DNA of 64,000 nucleotides from Cecembia calidifontis (GTDB lineage Bacteria; Bacteroidota; Bacteroidia; Cytophagales; Cyclobacteriaceae). Shown in pieces: positions 53,101 to 62,351 of the stretch. Made by a program: the position numbers and the translations under genes. How positions within the stretch are numbered: position 1 is the first letter of the stretch; each line of letters begins with the position of its first letter. The notes under the pieces are model-generated. The model ran no database searches and was not told the origin of the DNA. It saw only the letters and a list, made by a program, of their open reading frames with translations. The stretch lies in assembly GCF_004216715.1 (NCBI RefSeq), contig NZ_SGXG01000001.1, positions 4,262,501 to 4,326,500 on the forward strand. The letters run 5' to 3'.

Positions 53101-53597
53101 TTTTTCAGCTCCTCTTCCGAAAAATTACCCGAAAGATTGACGTTCATGATCGGGAAATCTGAAGTATTGACCTCAATGACATCCGGATCCTGATCCAGGT
53201 CAGTTGGCAATTCACTTTTGGCTTTATCCACCGCATCTTTGACATCCTGAATGGCCTTCGAAATCTCCACTCCTGGATTGAATTCAATCACCACAGAAGA
53301 AAAATCCTGAACGGAAGTAGACTTGATGCTCTTCACATTGTTGATGGATTTCAACTCCTTTTCTATGGGCCTGGTAATCAGGTTTTCCATATCCACGGGT
53401 GAATTTCCGGGATAAGCCGTACCCACATACACCGTCGGTATGACGATTTCCGGGAAGCTTTCCTTCGGCATAGTCCTATACGCCAGGATACCCAGAATGG
53501 TGATGATCACCACCAATATGACCACAGAAGTTTGATTGTTGACCGATAGTGAGCTCAGCCCAAACTCCCGGACGATTCCTTTTTGTTTATCTTCCAT
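50199..53597 (-). CDS. RND multidrug-type efflux permease (HAE-like)
   Basis: A 1132-aa inner-membrane proton antiporter. TM1 near residues 25-43 (VVILVVIITILGILAYRTMP), periplasmic porter parts, and TM4 with ALGMLVDNGIVVVENIYRL, the region of the proton relay. The second half mirrors it (GIGIISLAGVVVNNAIVLIDY). Features such as PKESFPEI and the absence of metal-site methionines favour organic substrates over metals. An additional hydrophobic stretch near 500-550 lies between the halves. It is the third gene of the TetR-TolC-adaptor-permease operon, 14 nt downstream of the adaptor. Confidence 0.92.
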   Translation of the reverse strand: MEDKQKGIVREFGLSSLSVNNQTSVVILVVIITILGILAYRTMPKESFPEIVIPTVYVGTAYPGNSPVDMENLITRPIEKELKSINNVKSIKSTSVQDFSSVVIEFNPGVEISKAIQDVKDAVDKAKSELPTDLDQDPDVIEVNTSDFPIMNVNLSGNFSEEELKKFGEYLEDEIEKLPEVSKAELRGTVEREIRIDADIFKMEANGVSFSDISDAVSQENVTISGGNILAGDFRKAIRITGEFRNPEELKDIIIKTENNKIVYLSDVAEVRDTFKERVSYARSNKNPVVTVNVVKRSGENLLDASDKIKDIIDRAKRDRFPEGLEVSITNDQSKTTRSQVNDLENSIIFGVILVVLVLMFFLGFRNALFVGVAIPLSMFISFLVLNSLGITLNLMVLFALILALGMLVDNGIVVVENIYRLMQEGKSAVRAAKEGVGEVAWPIITSTATTLAAFMPLAFWDDIIGEFMKYLPITLIIVLSSSLFVALVVNPVLTSLYMKVQDVDVIKPKRKNLLVALVFAVMAIISYLAGWWAFGNLFSIAAVLTVFNVFVLRAAIRWFQNVFLVFLENLYEKTLKFALRGWNPYFFLTGTVFLLILSVGLLIVRAPKVLFFPDNQPALVNVFIENPIGTDTEATNTFMLNMEDELFEVLRPYNNIIESIITQVGEGTGDQSAGPSIANTPHKAKVTISFVEYQFRNGINTNRVMEDIRDLVEKYPGVLITVDKQRAGPPVGKAINIEVSGEDFEKLIDYVGDFREYLASANIPGIEELKTDLELGSPEVVLNIDREKARRFGLSTVTIANELRTAIFGLEVSKYKEGEDDYPIQLRLKDEYRYDLSSLINKKISFRDKLGNKKIVPISAVADLQYGSTYGSVRRKDLEKVITIFSNVTDGYNATEINNELKDLVANYEIPDGITVKFTGEQEEQAKSTAFLARALFIAVSVIFLIIVAQFNSVTTPFIIMASVVLSTIGVFLGLVIFNMDFVVIMTGIGIISLAGVVVNNAIVLIDYTNLVRERRRKELNTPEGEYLPFDELLNSIIQGGKTRLRPVLLTAITTVLGLVPLAIGMNINFGSLLSSFDPEFFVGGDNADFWGPMAWTVIFGLTFATFLTLVIVPVMYLLADKLNMLIRRVK

Positions 53598-53611
53598 TTT
53601 TCACAAAAAAA

Positions 53612-54739
53612 TTACTGTGCGATGTTAACATTGAAATTATCCCCAACTTCCCTAAAACCTTTGTCTACCAAGATTTCGGAACCATCCAGTCCTTGCACAA
53701 TTTCAGCAAGTTCTTTATAAGTCCTACCCCTTTTGATGTAGCGCTTTTTACTTAGATTTTCATCTACTGTGAAGACATAATCTCCTTTAGTATCCTGTAA
53801 AATCAGGTAATTGGGAATCATAACAGCCTTTGGGTTTTCATAATCCTTGATTTTGAGCACAGAAATCATGTTAGGCTTTACATTGGGAATAGTGGGTAAA
53901 AATACTTCCACTTTAAAAGTCCTGTTATTGGGGTTGATAATAGATCCAACAGCAGATACTTTGGTATTGAGGGTCTGATTGATGGAAGGAAAGCTGATTT
54001 CTACGGAATCCCCCCTGTTTACTATTCCCACGTACCTTTCAGAAACATCTGCCTCGATAAACAGATCACTCTCACCAACAAACTGGAACATAGGAGTGCC
54101 AGGTTGTACCAATTCCCCTAACCTAACCAATACTGTTTCGACTGTGCCATTGAAAGGTGCCCTTACAGCAGTCCTGGATTCCTGTGTTTTCAGAGAGGCC
54201 AAGCTCTTTTCCAAGGTCTCTTTTCTGTTTTTAGCTTCCAGATACTGTAACTCGGTCCCGATTTGCTGCTGCCACAACCGCTGCTGTTTTTCAAATACCA
54301 CTGCGGCCAACTCAAGTTGTTTCTCAACTTCCTCAATATTTCTTTGTATGGCTTCAGCATCTATTCTTGCCAAAACCTGTCCTTTTGTAACCCGCATACC
54401 TTCAATCGCCAATATTTCCTGTACCCTGCCGGAAACTTCACCACTGATGCTTACATTTTTCTTGGAAAGGACTGAACCTGTGACATCAATAAAATGCTCA
54501 AAATACCCCACCTGAGGCTTTACAGTAGAAATAAGGACTGATTTCCTGTTTTGCCTGCCAAATTCAGGATCTAAGCTTGCTATTTCTTTTTCCAGATTTT
54601 CAATGGCCAGTCGTAAATCAGAGGCTTCTTTTTTCATTTTGGCCAGTTCTTGCTTCTTGGCAGCCAATTCATCTTTTTCGCCACAAGAGGCTACCAACAC
54701 AAGGATGGCAATGATTAAAAATTGAAAATTTGTTTTCAT
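53612..54739 (-). CDS. RND periplasmic adaptor lipoprotein
   Basis: A 375-aa membrane-fusion protein. A lipoprotein signal (LVASCGEKDE, Cys19) is followed by a coiled-coil start (about 25-58), a lipoyl half-motif (VTGSVLSKKNVSISGEVSGRVQEI), an alpha-hairpin (about 115-170) and a second lipoyl half (TAVRAPFNGTVETVLV) with barrel and membrane-proximal regions. It bridges the permease and the TolC homologue on either side of it in the operon. Confidence 0.92.
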   Translation of the reverse strand: MKTNFQFLIIAILVLVASCGEKDELAAKKQELAKMKKEASDLRLAIENLEKEIASLDPEFGRQNRKSVLISTVKPQVGYFEHFIDVTGSVLSKKNVSISGEVSGRVQEILAIEGMRVTKGQVLARIDAEAIQRNIEEVEKQLELAAVVFEKQQRLWQQQIGTELQYLEAKNRKETLEKSLASLKTQESRTAVRAPFNGTVETVLVRLGELVQPGTPMFQFVGESDLFIEADVSERYVGIVNRGDSVEISFPSINQTLNTKVSAVGSIINPNNRTFKVEVFLPTIPNVKPNMISVLKIKDYENPKAVMIPNYLILQDTKGDYVFTVDENLSKKRYIKRGRTYKELAEIVQGLDGSEILVDKGFREVGDNFNVNIAQ

Positions 54740-54769
54740 ATGTTTTGTGATGTTTTTCTTAATAATTGG

Positions 54770-56128
54770 TTATAGAATTCCGAGTGCTTTTTCGAGATCC
54801 ACTTTGGCAATCAGTGCGTCATACAAGGCAGTAAAGTAATTGGTTTCTGCTTCCTTAAGGGCAGAGTCCGCCTCCACTACCTCCAGGTTGGAGCCTACCC
54901 CTTCCTCGTATTTGATCCTTGCCATCCTGAACACCTCTTTGGCAAGTTCCATATTCTCTGCCTGTACTTCCAGAGCCGCAAGACTGTTTTTCAAATTTAC
55001 CCTGGACTGGAATTTTTCGAGTTGAATATTATCCTGAATGAATCTTTCCTGATTTTCCAATTGCTTGATCTGAACCCTGTTTTGTTGGATTCTGGCACTT
55101 TTTGATAAGCCATCAAAAATCGGAATGGACAAAGACCCCCCTATAAATGCACCGGTAAACCATCTTTCATTCTCCATTAAAGTACCAAACTGCTGTGCAG
55201 CTGCATTTCTCTGATAGGTGGCAAAGGCCGATAATCGGGGTATATATTGGACGGTGTTATTCTTTAAATCGAGTTTTACCAGGTCAATATTGGTCCTGAT
55301 CTGATCCAGTTCTACACGTCTTGAACCCTCAAGTTCCATCAGACTTTGTATATCTGTAAGATCATTCAATTCATCCAAAGTCTGTGTCAGATAAATGAAA
55401 TGGTCAGAAGGAAGCCCTATCTGAATTTTCAAGAGTTCGACACTGATGGCAGTGGCGGCAATGATTTTATCCAATTCAGTCTTGATGTTATTTCTTTGGA
55501 CTTTGATTCTTGAAACATCGATTTTCTCTACAAAACCCGCCTCAAACAGTGCATTGGTTTCGGTCAATAGGCTCTCTAACCTATTGAGGTTAGCCTCTAT
55601 CAATTGCCTTCTTTGGTCGTTGATCAAAACCGAAAGATAAGCCTTCTTCACCCTTTCCTTGACATCAATTTCCGATTTCAACCGATCGTATTCTGTCAAC
55701 ATTTTATAGGTTTTTGCTGCCTGAAGGCCGACAAAATAAGATCCATCAAAGATCATCTGGGTGGCCTGTACAGCTACCGTGGAAGTTAAAGGCACTCCAA
55801 ACCGCAATGGAACTACATCCAGTTCAGAATTAGGGTCTGCAAAAGGGCCTTCATTGGGAAAAAATACCACAGGAATTGCAGCATTATAGGTAAAATCAAC
55901 ATTGCCATTGATCTGGGGAAGCCCTTGGGACCGCCTTTCAATCACCGTGGCCTTTGCGATCAATGTTTCCAATTGGGCATTTTTAGCATCCACATTGTTC
56001 TCAAGGGCATATCTTATGCTCTCTTCCAATGACAATTCAACCACCTTTTGGGCGCTGAGATGTAAAGGAGACAAAATAGCCATCAGGACAATGGGAATCC
56101 TAAATAGCATCTTAATTGTGGTTTTCAT
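54770..56128 (-). CDS. TolC-family outer-membrane channel
   Basis: A 452-aa protein with signal peptide (about 1-26, ending LSAQ), and the two-fold TolC pattern: LEESIRYALENNVDAKNAQLE early, KTYKMLTEYDRL, and SNLEVVEADSALKEAETNYFTALYD late. It forms the outer-membrane exit duct of the RND pump. Its start overlaps the TetR stop by 17 nt, so regulator and pump share one transcript. Confidence 0.92.
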   Translation of the reverse strand: MKTTIKMLFRIPIVLMAILSPLHLSAQKVVELSLEESIRYALENNVDAKNAQLETLIAKATVIERRSQGLPQINGNVDFTYNAAIPVVFFPNEGPFADPNSELDVVPLRFGVPLTSTVAVQATQMIFDGSYFVGLQAAKTYKMLTEYDRLKSEIDVKERVKKAYLSVLINDQRRQLIEANLNRLESLLTETNALFEAGFVEKIDVSRIKVQRNNIKTELDKIIAATAISVELLKIQIGLPSDHFIYLTQTLDELNDLTDIQSLMELEGSRRVELDQIRTNIDLVKLDLKNNTVQYIPRLSAFATYQRNAAAQQFGTLMENERWFTGAFIGGSLSIPIFDGLSKSARIQQNRVQIKQLENQERFIQDNIQLEKFQSRVNLKNSLAALEVQAENMELAKEVFRMARIKYEEGVGSNLEVVEADSALKEAETNYFTALYDALIAKVDLEKALGIL

Positions 56129-56741
56129 TGTACTGTTTCTTTTGGTTTAGGTAAGCTTCTCTTCCTTTTTCGGTAAAAATCCCATAAAGGAAATGTTCAA
56201 ATATTTCTAATTGTAGTTCTACCGGGTTGAACTTGGACAGGGGAAATTTGACCGGGTCAAAAATCATCATCATTTGCTCCATCCGTAATAAGGCCATTAC
56301 TTCCGTATTGATTTCAGGCCTGAAATACCCCTCTTCTATTCCCTTCTCCAAGAGCTCAGTAATTTCCTTTAGAACATGTTCTTTCTTGAACTCTTCAAAT
56401 AATTGCCAACACTGGGGAAAATAACGCTGTATTTCATTCAAAACCAGAGGGTTCATATCTGCAAACCTCCTTCTAATATGTGCCGTAAGACCCACCAAAT
56501 GCTCTATCACCCCATCATTAATTTTGGGGAGGTTTTCAAGGCTATGAATATCTTCATTCAAGGCTGAAGAAAAAGATTCAAACACCAGCTGGTTTTTGTC
56601 AGAAAATTCCTGATAGATCGTCTTTTTGGACATTCCGGCCATCCTTGCGATATCATCCATGGTCACAGACCTTACCCCAAAACGCATAAACTGCTCCTTC
56701 GCTGTCTCAATAATTTTTTCTCTATTTTCCAAGCCAATCAT
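56112..56741 (-). CDS. TetR-family regulator of the RND pump
   Basis: A 209-aa repressor. The N-terminal HTH (about 8-55) reads IIETAKEQFMRFGVRSVTMDDIARMAGMSKKTIY. The ligand domain is variable and ends with an Asn/His-rich tail. It is the first gene of the pump operon, and its stop overlaps the tolC-like gene. A 36-bp palindrome lies 16-51 bp upstream of its start, consistent with control of its own operon by a drug-like ligand. Confidence 0.9.
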   Translation of the reverse strand: MIGLENREKIIETAKEQFMRFGVRSVTMDDIARMAGMSKKTIYQEFSDKNQLVFESFSSALNEDIHSLENLPKINDGVIEHLVGLTAHIRRRFADMNPLVLNEIQRYFPQCWQLFEEFKKEHVLKEITELLEKGIEEGYFRPEINTEVMALLRMEQMMMIFDPVKFPLSKFNPVELQLEIFEHFLYGIFTEKGREAYLNQKKQYNENHN

Positions 56742-56756
56742 AATTTGGATGCAAAA

Positions 56757-56792
56757 CTCAGGAAACTTTACGAAAGTTCAAAGTTTCTTGAG
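56757..56792. promoter_or_regulatory. TetR operator-like palindrome
   Basis: 13-nt arms CTCAGGAAACTTT (56757-56769) and AAAGTTTCTTGAG (56780-56792), 12 of 13 positions pairing, around a 10-nt centre with an inner repeat AACTTT/AAAGTT. It lies just upstream of the TetR start on the minus strand. Confidence 0.7.
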
Positions 56793-56957
56793 TTTTTTAT
56801 GAAATTAAATTTGCAAAACAAGACAAAAACAAAAAACTAAGTATATCTTAATACTGATTTTCAATATATTTCAATTTTTTATTCTGCAAATTGAAATTGT
56901 ATGAAATCTAAATTCAATAGGTATTAACTTTAGGCATCATTTATTTTAATTTTGATC

Positions 56958-57767
56958 ATGGAGTTTTTGGAAACCTCATTTGGGCACCTGGCCTATCAAA
57001 AGCATGGCCATGGAAAAAATTATTTTTTATTATTCCATGGATTTGGCCAAAACATGAGGGCCTATGATCCATTCCTGGCTTTAAGAAAGGAAGGGGATTG
57101 CTTTTTGGTATTCGATATGTTTTACCATGGACAAAGCAGCTGGAAATCCGTCAAACAAAAGCTAACCAAAGAAATCTGGAGAGAAATAATACTTCAGCTT
57201 AGGGAAAAAGAAGGCATTGACAAATTTCATCTCGTGGGATACAGCATGGGTGGAAAATTTGCACTGATCACTTTTGAGATTTTCCCTTGCCATGTCAAAT
57301 CCCTTCTTCTGATGGCACCTGACGGAATCAAAACAGGCTTTTGGTACAATATGGCTACATTTCCGGGCGTTCTTAACCGCCTGTTCAAACATGTGGTCTT
57401 TCATCCCAAAAGGTTTTTCAAAACCATGCAGGTTTTGAACAGCATGGGGCTGCTTCAAAGCTCTTTGATGAAATTTGTTCAATCCCAAATGTCAACCCGT
57501 ACACTTAGGGCACAAGTGTACTTTACCTGGAATGTATTCAAACCCCTCAAGCCGGACCTCGGAAGCATAATAAAAATGATCAGGATCAATCAAACCCCCA
57601 TAACCCTCGTGACGGGAAAATTTGACATGATGATAACTACTGAAAACCTAAAAAAATTCAGTTCAAAAATTGCCCATCTTCAGAGGCTGGAACTTGAATG
57701 CGGTCACAATACCCTTATTGAAGAAACCGCAACCTACCTTCAAAAACAAGAAGCGTCAAACAACTGA
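56958..57767 (+). CDS. Alpha/beta-hydrolase
   Basis: A 269-aa hydrolase. HGFGQN (about 28) gives the oxyanion region. The nucleophile elbow is GYSMGGK (Ser about 95). The acid is likely in TGKFDMM (about 219). The His is in CGHNTLIE near 252. The substrate is unknown. ATG 56958 is chosen over the TTG at 56952. It is transcribed away from the pump operon; the 216-bp gap holds the TetR palindrome and AT-rich sequence. Confidence 0.8.
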   Translation: MEFLETSFGHLAYQKHGHGKNYFLLFHGFGQNMRAYDPFLALRKEGDCFLVFDMFYHGQSSWKSVKQKLTKEIWREIILQLREKEGIDKFHLVGYSMGGKFALITFEIFPCHVKSLLLMAPDGIKTGFWYNMATFPGVLNRLFKHVVFHPKRFFKTMQVLNSMGLLQSSLMKFVQSQMSTRTLRAQVYFTWNVFKPLKPDLGSIIKMIRINQTPITLVTGKFDMMITTENLKKFSSKIAHLQRLELECGHNTLIEETATYLQKQEASNN

Positions 57768-57788
57768 AACCAGTTTTTTTGACGCTTC
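57750..57788. terminator. Terminator between convergent genes
   Basis: Stem GAAGCGTCAAA (57750-57760) / TTTGACGCTTC (57778-57788) overlapping the stop of the hydrolase. A T run precedes the right arm. It can act for the hydrolase and, from the other side, for gdhA. Confidence 0.6.
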
Positions 57789-57814
57789 CGGATAAAATGG
57801 CATACCACTCAGTT

Positions 57815-59233
57815 TTATGGAAAAATCCCCAAATCCATATAACTCCTGGAAATCCGCTCCAGGGCCAATATAAATCCCGCTGTCCTTAAGTTTTTGATAT
57901 TTTTCTCTTTTCTTTTTTGGTTCATGGCATGGTAAGCAGTCACCATGGTCTCCTCCAAGCCTGAAAGCACCAAATCCCGCTCAGATGCCCCCCTGATCAA
58001 TGATTCCTTTTCTTCATCTGTAAATTCCTCTCCTGTGGCATTTTCTATGGTCCCAAGCAGCTTCCTATATTTTTCCATATCATACCGCTTTTCCAGTTTT
58101 CCAAAAGAAACCCTGGAAAGGTTTTTCAACCACTCAAAATAAGAAACCGTTACACCTCCGGCATTCAGGTACATATCTGGAATAACCATAATCCCCTTTT
58201 TCAAAAGAATCCTTTCTGCTTCATGGGTTACCGGTCCATTGGCTGCTTCTCCAATAATTTTGGCCTGGATTTTATCAGCGTTCTCCTTGGTTATTTGATT
58301 TTCCAATGCAGCCGGAATCAAGATATCACAGGGATAGGTCAACAGGTCCTTGCTGTTTTCAATAAACTCGCCTTTGGGATATCCCTTAAATCCTATATGC
58401 TTCATTTGGTAAGCCTTCAGTTCTTCAATATTGATCCCCTGCTCGTCCCAGATCCCTCCATTCCACTCAGCCACCCCAACCACTTTGGCGCCGGCCTCTG
58501 AAATATACTTGGCTGAATAATAGCCCACATTTCCAAGCCCTTGGACAATCACCTTTTTCCCTTTCAATCCAGTGCTTAAGCCTAATTCCGCCATATCTTC
58601 TTCCACACTTACTGCTTCCCTGATGCCGAAATATACCCCTTGGCCTGTAGCTTCTGTCCTTCCATCTATTCCATGCTGGGAAAGAGGCTTGCCTGTGACA
58701 CAGCCCTTGGCATTGATCAGCTCCGGATTGAATGCCTCAAAAGTATCCACAATCCAGGCCATCTCCCTGGCCCCGGTCCCATAATCAGGCGCTGGAACAT
58801 CCAAAGCAGGGCCAATAAATTTCTTTTTAATCAATTCAGCTGTATAGCGGCGGGTGATTCTTTCCAGTTGGGACTCCGTAAATTTACTCGGGTCTATGCT
58901 GACACCACCTTTTGCACCACCAAAAGGTACATTGACCAGGGCACATTTATAAGTCATCAGGGCGGCCAATCCCTTCACTTCTTCTTCATCAACATGCGTA
59001 CTGTAACGAATACCGCCTTTTACCGGCAACTTATGATGGGAGTGCTGTATTCTGAAGCCTGTAATTACCTCATAAGTACCATCATCGTTTTTCAAGGGAA
59101 AGTTAAATTTGTAGATACTGTTGCACTGCTTGATCTGTTCCAATAATCCGGGATGTATATCCAAGTGCTTTGCCGCTTCATCCACAAAACCACAAACATC
59201 ATCAAACAGGCTGTAGGCTGCTTTATTGCTCAT
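57815..59233 (-). CDS. gdhA: Glu/Leu/Phe/Val dehydrogenase family (glutamate dehydrogenase)
   Basis: A 472-aa oxidative deaminase interconverting glutamate and 2-oxoglutarate. The substrate-binding K96 (MTYKCAL) and catalytic K108 (PFGGAKGG) are present, as are PAPDYGT and the Rossmann GLGNVGY (about 230). The long C-terminus (KNLSRVSFGKL, ASERDLVLSGLEETM) fits the larger bacterial type. Cofactor preference cannot be read with certainty. It stands alone, with a terminator at its 3' side. Confidence 0.92.
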   Translation of the reverse strand: MSNKAAYSLFDDVCGFVDEAAKHLDIHPGLLEQIKQCNSIYKFNFPLKNDDGTYEVITGFRIQHSHHKLPVKGGIRYSTHVDEEEVKGLAALMTYKCALVNVPFGGAKGGVSIDPSKFTESQLERITRRYTAELIKKKFIGPALDVPAPDYGTGAREMAWIVDTFEAFNPELINAKGCVTGKPLSQHGIDGRTEATGQGVYFGIREAVSVEEDMAELGLSTGLKGKKVIVQGLGNVGYYSAKYISEAGAKVVGVAEWNGGIWDEQGINIEELKAYQMKHIGFKGYPKGEFIENSKDLLTYPCDILIPAALENQITKENADKIQAKIIGEAANGPVTHEAERILLKKGIMVIPDMYLNAGGVTVSYFEWLKNLSRVSFGKLEKRYDMEKYRKLLGTIENATGEEFTDEEKESLIRGASERDLVLSGLEETMVTAYHAMNQKRKEKNIKNLRTAGFILALERISRSYMDLGIFP

Positions 59234-59284
59234 AAAAATTTATTTTGGTTGTCAACTAAGTTACAAATCATTTTAAGAATTCCC

Positions 59285-60388
59285 TTATGATGACGGAATG
59301 ATATTTCTCAGGGTTTTCCAAATGTCGTCCAAAAAAGTAAAGGGAACTGCAGCATCATCCGGATTGGTGCCTAACCTCACCAAAACCAAATCCATCGAAG
59401 GTACAACACACACATATTGCCCGTCTTTCCCCAATCCGCAGATCATGTCTGATGGTGCATTGGGGGCAAAAGATCCGGGAATCCGCACTTGGAGGTAGGG
59501 CACCATAAAAGTACTTTTCTTATTGAGCCACCATAAATATCCGTAACCCTCATTAAGGTTTTGAGAAGAGTTTACCATTTCCCTGAAATATTTTTCATCC
59601 CTAAGTATTTTTTCACCTGCCCATTCTCCTTTGGCCAAAACCAATAAGCCAAACCTCGCCATGGACCTGGCATCACTGAAAAAAACATTATTGTACCCTA
59701 ATTTTTGCCAAGTACCGGTCATCCCGATTTTTTCTCCCAGTTTTTGGCGATAGTATTGGTTCAAATTACTGCCGGTGGCCCCTTCCAAGACCTTATCCAA
59801 CAAAGTATAGGGCGCATTATGATAAGCCCACCGGCTACCGGGTTCAGCCAAATATTTTAGATTTTCTGGAGAAAAGTCATCTTTATCCTGCACCCTGTCA
59901 TCCAAACCGGTGGTCATGGTTAGTTGATGCCAAATGGTGATTTTTTTTTCTTGTTCCCGGGTCATGGATGTCCAGCCTGCTCCCAAATAATCGGTACTTG
60001 GATCTGTCAATAAAAGTTTCCCTTCCTCTTGGGCCATTCCGATCAAAAAGGCAGTAAGAGTTTTACCTGCTGAAGCCCAATACCATTGGGAGTTTTGATC
60101 AAAAGGCAAATTATTCGCAATCCTCCTGCCAAAATATACTTCTCGTACAATTTTCCCCTTTTTCAACAGGATAAATGCCCTTGTGCCATTGGCCTCCAGC
60201 AGATCATCAAGTTTATCAAGTTCCTGTAAGTTCCAATTGAGCTCTTTAGGATCCAATCTCTCCCAATTATTGCCCGATATAGGTGGGAAATAAAGGTTGG
60301 AAGGGCCACTCGTGGGTTCTTCACTTTCAGAACAAGAAAGTACGCCCAAAAGAAAAACAAAAACCAGAATTCGAAGTCTTGGAAGCAT
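59285..60388 (-). CDS. Serine hydrolase lipoprotein (beta-lactamase-like fold)
   Basis: A 367-aa exported lipoprotein: LGVLSCSE places the lipid Cys near residue 19 from ATG 60388; an in-frame ATG 60409 would overlap the next gene. The class C beta-lactamase/esterase motifs are WASAGKTLTAF (S-x-x-K) and WAYHNAPYTL (Y-x-N). HxG-type residues lie toward the end. Such proteins hydrolyse peptides or esters in the periplasm; the substrate is unknown. It follows the ABC ATPase, with little or no gap. Confidence 0.82.
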   Translation of the reverse strand: MLPRLRILVFVFLLGVLSCSESEEPTSGPSNLYFPPISGNNWERLDPKELNWNLQELDKLDDLLEANGTRAFILLKKGKIVREVYFGRRIANNLPFDQNSQWYWASAGKTLTAFLIGMAQEEGKLLLTDPSTDYLGAGWTSMTREQEKKITIWHQLTMTTGLDDRVQDKDDFSPENLKYLAEPGSRWAYHNAPYTLLDKVLEGATGSNLNQYYRQKLGEKIGMTGTWQKLGYNNVFFSDARSMARFGLLVLAKGEWAGEKILRDEKYFREMVNSSQNLNEGYGYLWWLNKKSTFMVPYLQVRIPGSFAPNAPSDMICGLGKDGQYVCVVPSMDLVLVRLGTNPDDAAVPFTFLDDIWKTLRNIIPSS

Positions 60389-60401
60389 AATCACATTTTT
60401 T

Positions 60402-61085
60402 TTACCCATGAGAAATAATCATTCCATCCTCCATCAAAATGGTGCGGTCAGTTTTTGACGCCATATCATGATCATGGGTAACCATCAATATTGTCTGATG
60501 AAAATCCTGCACAAGTTCCTTAAATATCCCTAAAACCAAATCTGAATTCTTTTTATCAAGATTGCCTGTTGGTTCATCACTCATAACGATCAAAGGATTG
60601 TTGATCAAAGCCCTGGCTATTGACACCCTTTGTTTTTGACCACCTGACAATTGGTTGGCCTTTTTTAGGGCATGAGTCTCCATACTGAAAATCTTCAGTT
60701 TTTCCATGGCGATATGCTCCAGCTCTTCCCTTGATTTTTGATTGAGTTTAAGCCCCGGTATCATCACATTTTCCAATACTGTGAACTCATTGATCAAATA
60801 ATGAAACTGAAAAACAAAGCCTATCTTTTCATTTCTTAAATGGGATAGGTAATCTGAAGATTCTCCAGTGATCAATTTATCATCCAGGTACAATTCCCCT
60901 TCGTAATCTGTATCCATGGTGGAAAGAATATAAAGTAAGGTTGACTTTCCGCATCCTGACTTCCCCATTATAGACACAAATTCCCCTTTATTGACAGTTA
61001 AGGTAATGTCTATCAGCACCTGGGTTTTACTGGGACTGTAAAAGAATTTATTGATTTTCCGTCCTTCAATAGCTTTCCTAACTTC
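60402..61085 (-). CDS. ABC transporter ATP-binding subunit (LolD/MacB-like)
   Basis: A 227-aa ATPase (from ATG 61085; 61112 would overlap the permease). Walker A GKSGCGKST, Q-loop FQFHYL, signature LSGGQKQRV, Walker B LIVMSDEPTG and switch His (THDHDMA) are all present. It would power the permease upstream. The three genes permease, ATPase and HlyD-like adaptor form a MacAB-like export system. Transcription runs adaptor, permease, ATPase on the minus strand. Confidence 0.92.
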   Translation of the reverse strand, partial: EVRKAIEGRKINKFFYSPSKTQVLIDITLTVNKGEFVSIMGKSGCGKSTLLYILSTMDTDYEGELYLDDKLITGESSDYLSHLRNEKIGFVFQFHYLINEFTVLENVMIPGLKLNQKSREELEHIAMEKLKIFSMETHALKKANQLSGGQKQRVSIARALINNPLIVMSDEPTGNLDKKNSDLVLGIFKELVQDFHQTILMVTHDHDMASKTDRTILMEDGMIISHG

Positions 61086-61089
61086 CATA

Positions 61090-62349
61090 TCATTTTCCGC
61101 GAATGATTTCAACTGGATCTACCCTGCTTGCCTTTAGTGAAGGAAAAAAGCCGGCAAAGTAGGTAGTTACCAAACTAAATACCGCCCCAATCACATAATA
61201 TTTGGGGTTAAAATTTACGGGATACGTCTTAATGGTAGGCAATGCTTCTGTTTCAAAGGGGATTCTTTCTATACCCAGACAAGCCAAAAAACCAAAAAAT
61301 AATCCCATAAGCCCCCCAAAAAACCCAATTGAAACTGCAATACTTATAAAAACATTCCTGACATCTTTGCCCGAAAACCCTATGGCCTTTAGTATGGCAA
61401 TGGTGTCCATTTTTTCATAAATCATCATGTTCAGGATATTATAGATTCCAAAGCCAGAGACTACCAACAAAGTGATTCCTACTGCATAACTGATCAGGGA
61501 CCGAACATTTGAACCGGTCTCAAACTGGGCATTTACTGTCTGAATGTCATCAGCATCAATTCCAAACATGGACCGGTATTCCTTGGCCAGGGCAGGCGAC
61601 AAATCAAGATCATACAATTTGACCTGAATATCAGTAATGTAAGAAGAGGTCTCCCCCAACATTTTTTGAGCAGTGGCCAAAGACACATAGGATTGTAAAT
61701 TGTCCAATTCCCCAATTCCTGACTGATAATAACCCACTACCTTTAACAGCAACCTGTTTCCCTGAGCGGTAGTGACCTGTACATAATCGCCGATTTCAGC
61801 CATCATTTTGTCCGCTGCCCCCTTACCGAGAATAATACTATTGGAAGTGTAATGCAGGTCCATGAAGTTGCCCGAAACCACATAATCACTGAAAGCAAAA
61901 AGACGGTTCTCCTCTTCGACTTCAATACCATTTAAAACCGCCGGAATATCTACGTTGCCCACATTGAAAAAAGCCTGAACAGCAATTTTTGAAGCAACAC
62001 CTAAAATCCTCTTATCTTCTTTGAGTGTGCGGATAATCGCTTGATTATTGTGAATACTTACCCTGCTGACAGAAGGCTTTACGGAGCGGACAATATTGTA
62101 AAAACCTTTGAATTCTTCAGATAAGCTTATCGGCTGCTCTTCATTTGGTTTGATATCATTATAAAATCGGACATGGGCAGTCCTGTTTAAAATCAGGCCA
62201 TCCAATAAATCATTCAATCCATTCATGAAGCCTAACAAAGCAATAAACATCGTGATACTGAACGTCACCCCTACAGCTGCCACCATGGTCTGCTTGATCC
62301 TCGCCATCATCAATGCCTTCGCTATCTCAACAATCAGAGCAAACCTCAT
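61090..62349 (-). CDS. ABC transporter permease (MacB/FtsX-like)
   Basis: A 419-aa protein with one N-terminal helix (about 20-43), a large periplasmic MacB-type domain (about 50-285) and three C-terminal helices (about 290-312, 333-360 and 379-400). DPVEIIRGK at the end is the usual MacB/LolE-type tail. It pairs with the ATPase below and the adaptor above (2-nt gap to the adaptor stop). Possible cargo: lipoproteins, peptides or macrolide-like compounds. Confidence 0.88.
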   Translation of the reverse strand: MRFALIVEIAKALMMARIKQTMVAAVGVTFSITMFIALLGFMNGLNDLLDGLILNRTAHVRFYNDIKPNEEQPISLSEEFKGFYNIVRSVKPSVSRVSIHNNQAIIRTLKEDKRILGVASKIAVQAFFNVGNVDIPAVLNGIEVEEENRLFAFSDYVVSGNFMDLHYTSNSIILGKGAADKMMAEIGDYVQVTTAQGNRLLLKVVGYYQSGIGELDNLQSYVSLATAQKMLGETSSYITDIQVKLYDLDLSPALAKEYRSMFGIDADDIQTVNAQFETGSNVRSLISYAVGITLLVVSGFGIYNILNMMIYEKMDTIAILKAIGFSGKDVRNVFISIAVSIGFFGGLMGLFFGFLACLGIERIPFETEALPTIKTYPVNFNPKYYVIGAVFSLVTTYFAGFFPSLKASRVDPVEIIRGK

Positions 62350-62351
62350 GG

